A stretch of DNA of 64,000 bases, taken from Treponema peruense. GTDB taxonomy: Bacteria; Spirochaetota; Spirochaetia; Treponematales; Treponemataceae. Shown one piece after another: positions 35,433-43,316 of this stretch (position 1 is its first letter; every line of letters begins with the position of its first letter). Location: NCBI RefSeq assembly GCF_016117655.1, contig NZ_CP064936.1:1054001-1118000 (forward strand), written 5' to 3'. The notes under the pieces are model-generated. The model was not told where the DNA came from, did not search any database, and saw nothing but the letters and a program-made list of their open reading frames with translations. The position numbers and the translations under genes are program-made.

Positions 35433-36818
35433 CTATTTGCTCTGAGCCATCTCTTCGGGATGGAACACTTCGTCAAATTTTTCTGCCGTAAGGAAACCAA
35501 GTTGAACACAGGCATCCTTAAGGGATATGTTTTCTTCATAGGCTTTATGGCTTGTCTTTGCGGCATTTTCGTAACCGATGTACGGATTGAGTGCCGTAAC
35601 GAGCATAAGGGAATTGTACAGATTAAAGTGCATCTTCTCTTTGTTGGCCGTAATTCCTACAGCACAGTTCTTGTTAAAGCTTACCATAACTTCTGCAAGA
35701 AGACGTACTGACTGAAGGAAGTTGTATGCAATTACCGGCATAAAAACGTTGAGTTCAAAGTTACCCTGACTTGCAGCCATTCCGACGGCAGTGTCATTTC
35801 CTATAACCTGAACGGCAACCATTGTCATTGCCTCGCACTGTGTGGGGTTAACCTTTCCCGGCATAATGGAAGAACCCGGTTCATTTTCAGGAATGTGAAT
35901 CTCACCAAGACCACATCTTGGACCTGAAGCCAGCCAGCGTACATCATTTGCAATCTTCATGAGGTCTGCAGCAAGTGCCTTGAGGGCTCCGTGTGCAAAA
36001 ACGATCTCGTCTTTTGATGTAAGGGCATGATATTTGTTGGGGGCTGTAATAAAATCCTTTCCGGTAAGTTCACTGACTTTCTGTGCTACGAGAGAATCAA
36101 ATCCCTTTGGAGCGTTGAGTCCTGTTCCTACAGCAGTTCCTCCCAGTGCAAGCTGCTTGAGGTAGGGAAGGGAAGAAGAAAGCATTTCTTTGTCGCGTTC
36201 AAGTGAAGTTCTCCAGCCCGAAATTTCCTGGCTGAACTGAATCGGTACAGCATCCTGAAGATGTGTTCTTCCTGACTTTACGATGCCTTCGTTTGCTTTT
36301 TCAAGCTTTTTGAATGTATCTGTAAGAAGGTCAATCGCAGGGAAAAGTTTGTCTTCAAGTTCAACAACGGCTGCAATGTGCATTGCTGTAGGGAAGGTGT
36401 CATTTGAGGACTGGCTCATGTTGATGTCATCGTTCGGGTGGCACAGTTTTGTTCCTGCAATCTGATTGGCGCGGTTTGCAATAACCTCGTTTGTGTTCAT
36501 GTTGCTCTGTGTGCCGCTTCCTGTCTGCCATACTACAAGAGGAAAATTCTCGTTGAGAGCGCCCGAAATAACTTCATCGCAGGCCTGGCTTATTGCTTTT
36601 ACTTTTGCATCTGTCATCTTTTCGGGCTTGAGTGCGTTGTTTGCAATCGCAGCAGCCTTTTTAAGGTAACCGAAAGCCTTTGTAATTTCGCGCGGCATAG
36701 TTTCGATTCCGACACCGATAAGAAAGTTCTCATGGCTGCGTTCAGTCTGTGCTCCCCAGAGTTTGTCTGCGGGAACCTTTACTTCGCCCATGCTGTCGTG
36801 TTCAATTCTGTATTCCAT
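35433..36818 (-). CDS. fumC: Class II fumarate hydratase
   Basis: 461 residues from the ATG at 36818. Signatures: SHENFLIG, GSGTQSNMNTNEV, MSQSSNDTFPTAMH, HLQDAVPIQFSQE and the family loop GSSIMPGKVNP. The enzyme interconverts malate and fumarate; in this cluster it should run toward fumarate. It is iron-independent and oxygen-stable, unlike class I fumarases. The gene sits between the dehydrogenase and hdrB, giving the linear order malate, fumarate, then reduction. A frame extension to 36866 would pass through a hairpin and is not favoured. Confidence 0.95.
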   Translation of the reverse strand: MEYRIEHDSMGEVKVPADKLWGAQTERSHENFLIGVGIETMPREITKAFGYLKKAAAIANNALKPEKMTDAKVKAISQACDEVISGALNENFPLVVWQTGSGTQSNMNTNEVIANRANQIAGTKLCHPNDDINMSQSSNDTFPTAMHIAAVVELEDKLFPAIDLLTDTFKKLEKANEGIVKSGRTHLQDAVPIQFSQEISGWRTSLERDKEMLSSSLPYLKQLALGGTAVGTGLNAPKGFDSLVAQKVSELTGKDFITAPNKYHALTSKDEIVFAHGALKALAADLMKIANDVRWLASGPRCGLGEIHIPENEPGSSIMPGKVNPTQCEAMTMVAVQVIGNDTAVGMAASQGNFELNVFMPVIAYNFLQSVRLLAEVMVSFNKNCAVGITANKEKMHFNLYNSLMLVTALNPYIGYENAAKTSHKAYEENISLKDACVQLGFLTAEKFDEVFHPEEMAQSK

Positions 36819-36836
36819 AAGAAAAAATACTCCGGT

Positions 36837-36869
36837 AAAAAAGTCGCGGCGCTCTTTTGGGGGCACCGC
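36837..36869 (-). terminator. Hairpin-T6 element between mdh and fumC (attenuator?)
   Basis: Minus strand GCGGTGC/GCGCCGC stem with a 10-base loop and T6. It could partly terminate transcription after the dehydrogenase gene, lowering expression of downstream genes relative to it. Confidence 0.6.
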
Positions 36870-36885
36870 TTTATGTTTTGTTAGA

Positions 36886-37827
36886 TTAGAATTCGATGTG
36901 TTTGATTACGTCTTTGAGGCAGTCAGCAGAGTGCTTGAGCTGTGCAATTTCGCTGTCTGTAAGAGGGGCAACAAGTCTTCCTGTTATTCCGTTTCCTCCT
37001 ACAACAGTCAGAATGCTTAGACATACATCGCTGATTCCGTATTCGCCTGTAAGCATTGAAGATGCAATTGTTACAGAATCTGTTGAGTTTTTGATTATCT
37101 CGCAGAGACGTGTTGTTGTGGCACCAATTCCGTAGTTTGTGCATTTTTTTGCAGAAATGATGATTCCGCCGGACTTGCGTACAAAGTCTTCGATTTCTGC
37201 ATGGTCAGGCTTTGCAATTCCCTTTCCGTTAAGGCTGTCATAGTATGCGTCTACAGGAACAGAAGCTACGTTTACCAGTGACCACGGTACGAAAGAAGAA
37301 TCTCCGTGCTCTCCGAATACGTATGCATGGAGGTTGGGCTGTCCGATTCCGTATACATCGGCAATCTTTGTGCGAAGGCGTGCTGTATCAAGAAGGGTTC
37401 CTGTTCCGATAATGTGGTCTGCAGGAATTCCTGATGTTTTTACGAACTGGTATGTAAGAATGTCTACAGGATTTGCAACGATTACGTAGATGGCATTGGG
37501 TGCGACTTTTGTAATCTGCGGAATAATTGATTTTGTAATGTTGACGTTTGTCTGTGCAAGTTCAAGGCGTGACTGACCCGGTTTGCGGGCTACTCCTGAA
37601 GTAAGGATAACAATGTCAGAATCCTTTGCATCTTCATAGTCTCCGTCATGAATGTTTACCGGACTCATATAGGGTGTTCCCTGACGAATGTCAAGAGCTT
37701 CGCCCATAGCCCTGTCCTTGTCAATGTCGATCATTACGATTTCTGTCGCTATGCTCTTAAGGCAGAGAGCGTAGGCAATAGAAGATCCTACCTGTCCCGC
37801 TCCGATGATGGTAATTTTGTTTGCCAT
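36886..37827 (-). CDS. mdh: NAD-dependent malate dehydrogenase of the LDH-like family
   Basis: 313 residues from the ATG at 37827 (AGGAG seven bases upstream). Rossmann motif IIGAGQVGSSIAYAL, Asp34 pair in MIDIDKD (NADH preference), VANPVDILTYQ, DTARLR and GEHGDSS with catalytic His174. It would usually be named L-lactate dehydrogenase, but the specificity loop reads GVARKPGQSR: Arg81 takes the place of the Gln that marks lactate enzymes (NQKPG), as in malate dehydrogenases. With fumC and fumarate reductase downstream, malate formation from oxaloacetate is the sensible role. Its own promoter lies 85 bases upstream. Confidence 0.85.
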   Translation of the reverse strand: MANKITIIGAGQVGSSIAYALCLKSIATEIVMIDIDKDRAMGEALDIRQGTPYMSPVNIHDGDYEDAKDSDIVILTSGVARKPGQSRLELAQTNVNITKSIIPQITKVAPNAIYVIVANPVDILTYQFVKTSGIPADHIIGTGTLLDTARLRTKIADVYGIGQPNLHAYVFGEHGDSSFVPWSLVNVASVPVDAYYDSLNGKGIAKPDHAEIEDFVRKSGGIIISAKKCTNYGIGATTTRLCEIIKNSTDSVTIASSMLTGEYGISDVCLSILTVVGGNGITGRLVAPLTDSEIAQLKHSADCLKDVIKHIEF

Positions 37828-37911
37828 AAATATCTCCTGTATAAAACAGCCACAAAGTTTGAATTTAACAATGGGCGTAACCCAAGTGAATGCCGACGGC
37901 ATTTTCTATAT

Positions 37912-37940
37912 AGTATAGAATAAAAGTGTTTTATTGTTAA
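37912..37940 (-). promoter_or_regulatory. Promoter of the mdh-fum-hdr-flx-frd cluster
   Basis: Minus strand TTAACA (37940-37935), 17-base spacer, TATACT (37917-37912). A symmetric AGGTTT-C-AAACCT (37943-37955) abuts the -35 box and may be an operator. The leader begins with a hairpin AATGCCG/CGGCATT (37890-37904). Confidence 0.7.
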
Positions 37941-38161
37941 GTAGGTTTCAAACCTAAAAATGTTATTTTATATCAATAAAGACCGATAAATTTTTGTTTT
38001 GTGAATTTAATAACAGGAGAATACATGTACTGTGAAAAAAATAACATGAAATAGAAATGATTTGAAAAATATGACCAAAATTTAAGGGTAATTTAAAAAT
38101 ACGGAATATTTTTATTAAAGTTCCGGTATTTTGTCCTGTTTAATATTCGCAGGTGTATATG

Positions 38162-38190
38162 TTGAACAAAAAGCCTGTCACGGGTAAAAT
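38162..38190 (+). promoter_or_regulatory. Promoter of the JAB-DinG gene, probably leaderless
   Basis: TTGAAC (38162-38167), 17-base spacer, TAAAAT (38185-38190). The start codon at 38199 follows after eight bases and has no Shine-Dalgarno. Confidence 0.6.
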
Positions 38191-38198
38191 CGGCTGTA

Positions 38199-40649
38199 AT
38201 GGACAGTTTGGAAAGATTTTTACCCGGAATTATAGAATCAATGAGAATGGATATAGAACGCTCCGGAGGAAACGAAGTGTTCTGGTCCGGAACAGCAGGC
38301 CCCGACGGACGCATCTGCTCTGTAAAGGTAGGTTCGCGCGGAAACTCTGATTCTGTCGTTGTAAACCGCGGTGTTGCACAGCAGGGACAGGTTCTGATTC
38401 ACAATCATCCGAACGGAATTCTTTACCCGAGTGCTGCCGACCAGGGAATTGCGGCTTCTGCTGCTGAAAATTCAATGGGTTTTTATATAGTAGACAATGA
38501 TGTAAGCCGGGTTTATGCCGTTGTTGAACCGGTAAAGGCTCGCGAAATAAAAAATATTGACGCTGATTCTGCCGCAGCTTTTCTTTCGTCTGACGGTCCC
38601 CTTGCAAAACGTTTTAAAAACTATGAGGAACGTCCTTCCCAGATTGAGCTTCTGCGCAATGTGGTACAGGCCTTTAACGGTTCTAAAATAGGCGTGTTTG
38701 AAGCGGGAACAGGAGTCGGAAAAAGTTATGCCTATCTTATTCCAGCTATACTTTGGTCAGATGCAAACAAAGAACGCGTTGTAATTTCTACCGGTACGAT
38801 AAACCTTCAGCAGCAGCTTTTTGAAAAGGATATTCCCGCAGCGCTTTCGATTACGGGCAAAAACATAAAGTCTGTGCTTGTAAAGGGAAGACAGAATTAT
38901 ATATGCAAAAGACGACTTGCTGAATGTCTTGCGGACAGGGATTTGTTCAGCGAAGACAATGAAATTCTTGAAAAGATAAATTCCTGGGCGCAGACAAGTC
39001 CTTCTGGAAGCCGCAGTGAAATGCTTTTTGTACCGCCTGATTCTGTATGGACAAGGGTTAACAGTGAAAGTGACGGCTGTATGGGAATGCGCTGCCAGTA
39101 TCATGAGGAATGTTTTGTGATGAAAGTTCGCAAGGAAGCTTCTGATGCAGGAATCCTTGTCGTAAACCACCATCTTCTTTTTGCAGACATAGAAAGCCGC
39201 ATGAACGGTGCAGGATATGAAGATGCAGCAGTTCTTCCTCCGTACAAACGCATTGTTTTTGATGAAGCGCACGGAATAGAAGACAGTGCCACAAGTTTTT
39301 TGAGTGAGACGGTTACGCGGTTTAAGCTTATGAAACAGGTGGGTCTTCTTTACAGAACCAGAAGGGGTTCACTGACGGGACTTCTTGTTCAGCTTTCTGC
39401 GCTTTCTATGTCAGAAATTCATGCCGAAGATGTGGGGTCTGCTGCAGAATCTGTAAAAAATGCCGTTCTTCTTTTGGATCAGGCGGCTCTTGCGGCTATG
39501 GAAACAGAAACTTCTGAAAGGGTCTGTTCCGCAACAGTACGCAGTCTTGACGGGGTTATGCGGTGTATGGAAGACCTGCGGCAATCTCTTGTAACACTGG
39601 TGTCACTTGCGCGCGAAATAGAAGACGGAATAGATGATGATGACAAGGATGTGCCCTGTGTCTGGGAAGCAAAAACCGTTCTTAGAAGACTGGATCTTCT
39701 TTCGGGACTGTGCGCAGATTTCTGTTCATGGCAGGAACATCCCGGACAGGTATTCTGGATGCAGAAAATGAAAATTCCGCCAAGAATTCCCGGTGAAGAT
39801 TTTATCGAATACGTCCAGTTTGTACAAACGCCGCTGGATATTGCGCCCCTTATGAACAGTGGTGTCTTTGAGCCGCTTTCTACAGTTGTGTGCACGAGCG
39901 CAACTTTGCGTACGGGCGGGAATTTTTCATACTGGCTTTCAAGAACAGGAATTTCCCTTTCGGCACCGGAACGTGTCGTGAAGAAAAACTTTGAATCTCC
40001 TTTTCCGTACGCTGACAATGTACTTTTTGCTGTTACAAAGGATGCGCCCTTTGTTTATGAAAGCGGATTCCAGAACTATGTGGAACGGACACTGCCGCTT
40101 CTGATTCAGGCTGCCGGAGGACGCACACTTGTTCTGTTTACATCTTATGACAGTCTGCGTTATGCATACCAGTCTTCGTGCAGGGAACTTTCACGTGCCG
40201 GAATAACAGTGTTTAAACAGGGTGATGACGACAGATTCAGGCTTTTGGAAAGATTTAAGGCTGACAGGGAAAGTGTTCTGTTTGCAACTGACAGTTTTTG
40301 GGAAGGGGTTGATGTTCCGGGTGACAGTCTGAGCCAGGTTGTTATTGTAAAACTGCCTTTTTCTGTTCCGAATGACCCCGTTTTTGCGGCAAGAAGTGAA
40401 AGTATAGAAAACAGGGGTGGCTCTTCTTTTATGGAACTGAGTGTTCCGCAGGCGGTAATAAAATTCAGGCAGGGATTCGGCCGGCTTGTGCGAAGGGGTG
40501 ATGACCGCGGTGCTGTTGTCGTTTTGGATCGCCGCATTGTAGAAAAATCCTACGGCAGAATGTTTACGTCAGGAGTTCCGCTTACAAAAAGAATGTACGC
40601 AGATTCTCAGGAAATTGCACTTGCCGTAAAGAAAATGCTGGAAAGCTGA
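38199..40649 (+). CDS. DinG-family helicase with N-terminal JAB/RadC-like domain
   Basis: 816 residues. Residues 1 to about 125 form a JAB/MPN-like domain with the complete metal motif H68-N-H70, then S78 and D81 (HNHPNGILYPSAAD), as in RadC; Glu26 may be the catalytic acid. Residues 145-816 are an XPD/DinG superfamily 2 helicase: Walker A EAGTGVGKSYAY, GTINLQQQLF, a cysteine group (CKRRL...CMGMRCQYHEECF) for a possible [4Fe-4S] cluster, DEAH in IVFDEAHGIED, VVCTSATL, LVLFTSYDSL, ATDSFWEGVDVPG, and QGFGRLVRRGDDRG. It should unwind 5'-to-3' DNA structures in repair. The JAB part fused to a helicase is unusual. Confidence 0.85.
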   Translation: MDSLERFLPGIIESMRMDIERSGGNEVFWSGTAGPDGRICSVKVGSRGNSDSVVVNRGVAQQGQVLIHNHPNGILYPSAADQGIAASAAENSMGFYIVDNDVSRVYAVVEPVKAREIKNIDADSAAAFLSSDGPLAKRFKNYEERPSQIELLRNVVQAFNGSKIGVFEAGTGVGKSYAYLIPAILWSDANKERVVISTGTINLQQQLFEKDIPAALSITGKNIKSVLVKGRQNYICKRRLAECLADRDLFSEDNEILEKINSWAQTSPSGSRSEMLFVPPDSVWTRVNSESDGCMGMRCQYHEECFVMKVRKEASDAGILVVNHHLLFADIESRMNGAGYEDAAVLPPYKRIVFDEAHGIEDSATSFLSETVTRFKLMKQVGLLYRTRRGSLTGLLVQLSALSMSEIHAEDVGSAAESVKNAVLLLDQAALAAMETETSERVCSATVRSLDGVMRCMEDLRQSLVTLVSLAREIEDGIDDDDKDVPCVWEAKTVLRRLDLLSGLCADFCSWQEHPGQVFWMQKMKIPPRIPGEDFIEYVQFVQTPLDIAPLMNSGVFEPLSTVVCTSATLRTGGNFSYWLSRTGISLSAPERVVKKNFESPFPYADNVLFAVTKDAPFVYESGFQNYVERTLPLLIQAAGGRTLVLFTSYDSLRYAYQSSCRELSRAGITVFKQGDDDRFRLLERFKADRESVLFATDSFWEGVDVPGDSLSQVVIVKLPFSVPNDPVFAARSESIENRGGSSFMELSVPQAVIKFRQGFGRLVRRGDDRGAVVVLDRRIVEKSYGRMFTSGVPLTKRMYADSQEIALAVKKMLES

Positions 40650-40662
40650 ATGTATCCTTGTG

Positions 40663-40690
40663 TAGACTTTTGTATGCAAATTCATATAAT
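40663..40690 (+). promoter_or_regulatory. plsC promoter, probably leaderless
   Basis: TAGACT (40663-40668), 16-base spacer, perfect TATAAT (40685-40690), six bases before the ATG at 40697. No ribosome site is visible. Confidence 0.6.
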
Positions 40691-40696
40691 GGACTT

Positions 40697-41461
40697 ATGT
40701 TAAGTTTTCTTACTGTATTATGTTTGAGCGGGGCATTGCTTTTTCCTACGTTTATGCTGTGCATTACGTACCCGCTTAGTCACAAATGGGCCTTGTTCTG
40801 GTCTGATTACATTACTTCACGTACGGCCCGTCTGGTTTTTGCCATTCTCAAGTATTACAGGCACTTTGAATTCCTTGGTTCGAAAAATGAACGTGACGGG
40901 CTTCCCGAACAGTTTGTTGTTGTTTCAAACCACCAGAGTCTTCTTGATATAGTAGTGTACTTTAAGTTTTTTTCAGACCACGTCGTAAGGTTTGTTGCAA
41001 AGGATACCCTCGGAAAAGTCCCTATGGTGGGTAAAATGCTCCGTTCCCAGGAACACTGTATGATTCCAAGAAAGGGAGGGGCGGCACTTGCAATGAAGTC
41101 AATCGAGCGACTTGGGGAACGTGTTCTTGAGCGCGGTCAGATTCCGGTAATTTTTCCAGAAGGAACAAGAAGCCGTGACGGAAACCTGGGACAGTTTTAT
41201 TCAGCCGGATTCAGGCGCCTTGAAGAAACAGTAAAACTTCCCGTTGCAGTCTGTGCTCTTGACGGCGGATGGAAGATTTCAAAACTGGACAGTATTCTGC
41301 GCAATCTTTATAAGGGTGCATACCGTGTAAAGATTCTCAAAGTTTACCCGGCTCCTCAGTCCAAGGCAGAAGAAAAGCAGATTCTTGAAGAAGCACCGCA
41401 TCTTATTCAGGCTCAGCTTGATAAGTGGCGTGCTCTTCCTGACGGATCTCTTGAAGTTTGA
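40697..41461 (+). CDS. plsC: 1-acyl-sn-glycerol-3-phosphate acyltransferase
   Basis: 254 residues from the ATG at 40697. One N-terminal membrane helix (about 3-28) precedes the PlsC domain with VVSNHQSLLDIV (catalytic NHQS-x-x-D), KVPMVGKMLRSQEHCMIPRK, IPVIFPEGTRSRDG and LPVAVCAL. It adds the second acyl chain to lysophosphatidic acid at the inner membrane. An upstream TTG at 40658 lies in the promoter and is rejected. Confidence 0.92.
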   Translation: MLSFLTVLCLSGALLFPTFMLCITYPLSHKWALFWSDYITSRTARLVFAILKYYRHFEFLGSKNERDGLPEQFVVVSNHQSLLDIVVYFKFFSDHVVRFVAKDTLGKVPMVGKMLRSQEHCMIPRKGGAALAMKSIERLGERVLERGQIPVIFPEGTRSRDGNLGQFYSAGFRRLEETVKLPVAVCALDGGWKISKLDSILRNLYKGAYRVKILKVYPAPQSKAEEKQILEEAPHLIQAQLDKWRALPDGSLEV

Positions 41462-41511
41462 ATTAAATTGATGCCGGTTGCACAATGTTTGCTGTGTAAG
41501 GTCTTTGTTAC

Positions 41512-41541
41512 TTGACAGACAAGAATGAAATTGTGTATTAT
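41512..41541 (+). promoter_or_regulatory. Promoter of the zinc-ribbon gene
   Basis: Perfect TTGACA (41512-41517), 18-base spacer, TATTAT (41536-41541), 34 bases before the ATG. Confidence 0.75.
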
Positions 41542-41575
41542 TTGCAAATATCGATATTAGTTATGGAGGAAAGTC

Positions 41576-41749
41576 ATGGCCGGAGCCAGTAAGAACTCTC
41601 GTACTGCAGTTGCAACTCAGAAATTTATATGCCCGGATTGCGGCGGTGAGATTGTTATGAAAACCTTGTTTGAAAACGGAAAGCTTAAGAACCTTGCAGA
41701 ATGCCAGAAGTGCAAGCGCACCGAACGCAGACCTAAGGATTTCAAATAA
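41576..41749 (+). CDS. Small zinc-ribbon protein
   Basis: 57 residues. An N-terminal AGASKNSRTAVATQKF tail precedes a zinc ribbon CPDCGG...CQKCKR and a basic C-terminus (TERRPKDFK). GGAGGAAAG lies just before the ATG and a strong promoter and terminator frame it, so it is expressed on its own. It is not ribosomal protein L33 or L32 by motif, although size, basicity and the neighbouring rpsT and rpmE suggest a link with ribosomes or RNA. Function unknown. Confidence 0.8.
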   Translation: MAGASKNSRTAVATQKFICPDCGGEIVMKTLFENGKLKNLAECQKCKRTERRPKDFK

Positions 41750-41789
41750 AAGGTAATAAATACCGTCTGTATCGGTGTTATACTAGAAA

Positions 41790-41825
41790 GGCTTCCCCCT
41801 TTGCCGGGCTTGGAAGTCTTTTTTA
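41790..41825 (+). terminator. Terminator after the zinc-ribbon gene
   Basis: GGCTTCC and GGAAGTC arms with a 14-base loop, then T6. Lies 41 bases after the stop. Confidence 0.82.
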
Positions 41826-41865
41826 TTAGAGTCTCTAAATAAATAGAATACAAGCATTTATATAC

Positions 41866-41894
41866 TTGACTATTATTTTTGGATATTATAAACT
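41866..41894 (+). promoter_or_regulatory. Possible rpsT promoter
   Basis: TTGACT (41866-41871) and TAAACT at 41889-41894 with 17-base spacing; an overlapping TATAAA at 41887 gives 15. Confidence 0.5.
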
Positions 41895-41924
41895 AACCAA
41901 TAGTTTTTGTTTGGGGGTATTCCT

Positions 41925-42215
41925 TTGGCAGTAAAAAAAACTTCTGCAGAAAAGAAGCATGCACAGAGCGAAGTTCGCCGTCTGCGCAATAAGGCTGTAA
42001 AGTCACAGGTACATACAAGTGCTAGAAAGTATTTGGATGCGGTTCAGAAGAAAGACAAGGATCTTGCTCTTGAGACACTCAAGGCACTTCATTCCGAGCT
42101 TGATAATGCTGGACGCAAGGGTGTTATGAAAGCAAATGCAGTTTCTCGCAAAAAGAGCCGCATGAGCAGACTTTATAACGTAACATTTACAGCTCCTGCC
42201 GCTGCAGCAAACTAA
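41925..42215 (+). CDS. rpsT: 30S ribosomal protein S20
   Basis: 96 residues from a TTG start, with GGGGG seven bases upstream. AVKKTSAEKKHAQSEVRRLRNKAVKSQ and KGVMKANAVSRKKSRM match S20, a helical bundle protein that binds 16S rRNA. S20 genes often use non-ATG starts and are autoregulated at translation, which fits the weak start codon here. An ATG-less extension to 41907 would start inside the ribosome site. Confidence 0.93.
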   Translation: MAVKKTSAEKKHAQSEVRRLRNKAVKSQVHTSARKYLDAVQKKDKDLALETLKALHSELDNAGRKGVMKANAVSRKKSRMSRLYNVTFTAPAAAAN

Positions 42216-42228
42216 TTAAGAACTGATA

Positions 42229-42250
42229 GGGTGTTGCTGTTGCAGCATCC
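42229..42250 (+). terminator. Hairpin downstream of rpsT
   Basis: GGGTGTTGC pairs with GCAGCATCC (two wobbles) around TGTT; the following stretch is only moderately T-rich, so termination may be partial, leaving readthrough into the HU-like gene. Confidence 0.45.
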
Positions 42251-42290
42251 TGTTGGTTCCTTTACTTTTCTATTTTGTAGAGGTGTATTT

Positions 42291-42623
42291 ATGTCTTCCA
42301 GGAAAGTTACAAAATATGATTTGGTAGAAGCAGTGTACCAGAATACAAAATGTGAAAAGCGTGTTGTTCAGGATGTTATTGAAAATCTTCTTGTTCAGCT
42401 TAAGGATTCCCTTAAAGACGGAAATACAATAGAACTTCGGGGATTCGGAACTTTTGAGCCAAGACTCAGAAGGGGCAGGGCAAAAGCCAGAAATCCAAAG
42501 ACCGGCGAGCAGCTTTCGGTAGCACCTCATTATGTAGCTGCCTTTCGTGCCGGACAGGAACTAAAAAAATCTTTGTGGTCTCTTCCTGTTCGTGACGGGT
42601 TTGGTGTAGAAGAAGATTTTTAA
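42291..42623 (+). CDS. HU/IHF-family DNA-binding protein
   Basis: 110 residues from the ATG at 42291 (GAGG upstream). The HU fold is clear: KYDLVEAVYQNTKCEKRVVQDVIENLL helices, then IELRGFGTFEPRLRRGRAKARNPKTGEQL, the DNA-bending arm with the Pro at its tip. After the fold there is a C-terminal extension of about 15 residues (PVRDGFGVEEDF). It is different from the second HU at 53521, so the genome has at least two paralogues. Bends DNA in the nucleoid. Confidence 0.9.
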   Translation: MSSRKVTKYDLVEAVYQNTKCEKRVVQDVIENLLVQLKDSLKDGNTIELRGFGTFEPRLRRGRAKARNPKTGEQLSVAPHYVAAFRAGQELKKSLWSLPVRDGFGVEEDF

Positions 42624-42671
42624 TTTTTTAATCCGCATAAAAATTCAATTTAAATAGAAAGCAGAAAGTTT

Positions 42672-43085
42672 ATGTCTAAAGAAAATGGAAATTTAACTGT
42701 CTTCGGACAGGAAACCGAATTTGACGGCGTTTTGGAATTTACTGACAGTCTTGTAATTACCGGCAAGTTCCACGGTACAATAAAAGCTACCGGGGATTTG
42801 GAGATAGACCGTTCGGCAGTTTGCGACGTTGACGTAATGAATGCGGAATCCATTGTTGTTTCAGGCAAAGTAACAGGACGCATTGAAGCTTCTGAACGTG
42901 TTGAACTGTGTTCCGGAAGCCGAGTTAAAGGCGATATAAAAACTGCAAGAATCAGAATATCTGACAATGTGGAATTTGAAGGCCAGGTTTCTATGCTTTC
43001 TGAAGTTCCTGATATAGATATTTTTTCAGTTGCGTCGGCAGAATACAAAGATGCACTTATCAAAAAAACAGACGAGGCCCGCTAG
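42672..43085 (+). CDS. Bactofilin
   Basis: 137 residues. TVFGQETEFDGVLEFTDSLVITGKFHGTI opens the right-handed beta-helix, followed by GDLEIDRSAVCDVDV, VVSGKVTGRIEASERVELC and VKGDIKTARIRISDN, the repeating turns of DUF583. Bactofilins polymerise into filaments without nucleotides and organise cell-wall enzymes or shape. It is encoded between an HU protein and rho with short spacing from HU (48 bases), so it may be cotranscribed. A hairpin AACCTT-GTGA-AAGGTT follows near 43167-43182. Confidence 0.92.
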   Translation: MSKENGNLTVFGQETEFDGVLEFTDSLVITGKFHGTIKATGDLEIDRSAVCDVDVMNAESIVVSGKVTGRIEASERVELCSGSRVKGDIKTARIRISDNVEFEGQVSMLSEVPDIDIFSVASAEYKDALIKKTDEAR

Positions 43086-43196
43086 TTGAATTTTATTCTT
43101 TTTAGAGGGAATATTGAAAATACGGGGTTTTAGTCGCACTGTTTTGGTGTACTTGAACCTGCACGGAACCTTGTGAAAGGTTTAGGATTGCCTTTA

Positions 43197-43225
43197 TTGA
43201 CATAACTTGATTTTATGTCTAAACT
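43197..43225 (+). promoter_or_regulatory. rho promoter
   Basis: Perfect TTGACA (43197-43202), 17-base spacer, TAAACT (43220-43225). It implies a leader of about 85 bases before rho, a place where Rho often controls its own synthesis. Confidence 0.72.
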
Positions 43226-43316
43226 TAAGATAATCATTTCTTTTTACCGCTTTTCATACGCGGTTTTATGCAATAAATAATTCTTTTAACATAAATAAAT
43301 CACATGGAGTATTTTA

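Larger units (their letters stand above)
37828..38198. other. Divergent intergenic region mdh/dinG
   Basis: 371 AT-rich bases holding two divergent promoters and no convincing gene. A nine-codon frame at 38025-38054 has a good ribosome site (AGGAG) but is too short to judge. Another frame at 38153-38350 overlaps the helicase start and looks like a shadow. Confidence 0.6.

Noticed and set aside
38153-38350. 65-codon frame with a fair ribosome site overlapping the JAB-DinG start
   Set aside because: Residue composition (basic, Arg/Asn-rich) and overlap with a conserved domain in another frame point to a shadow.
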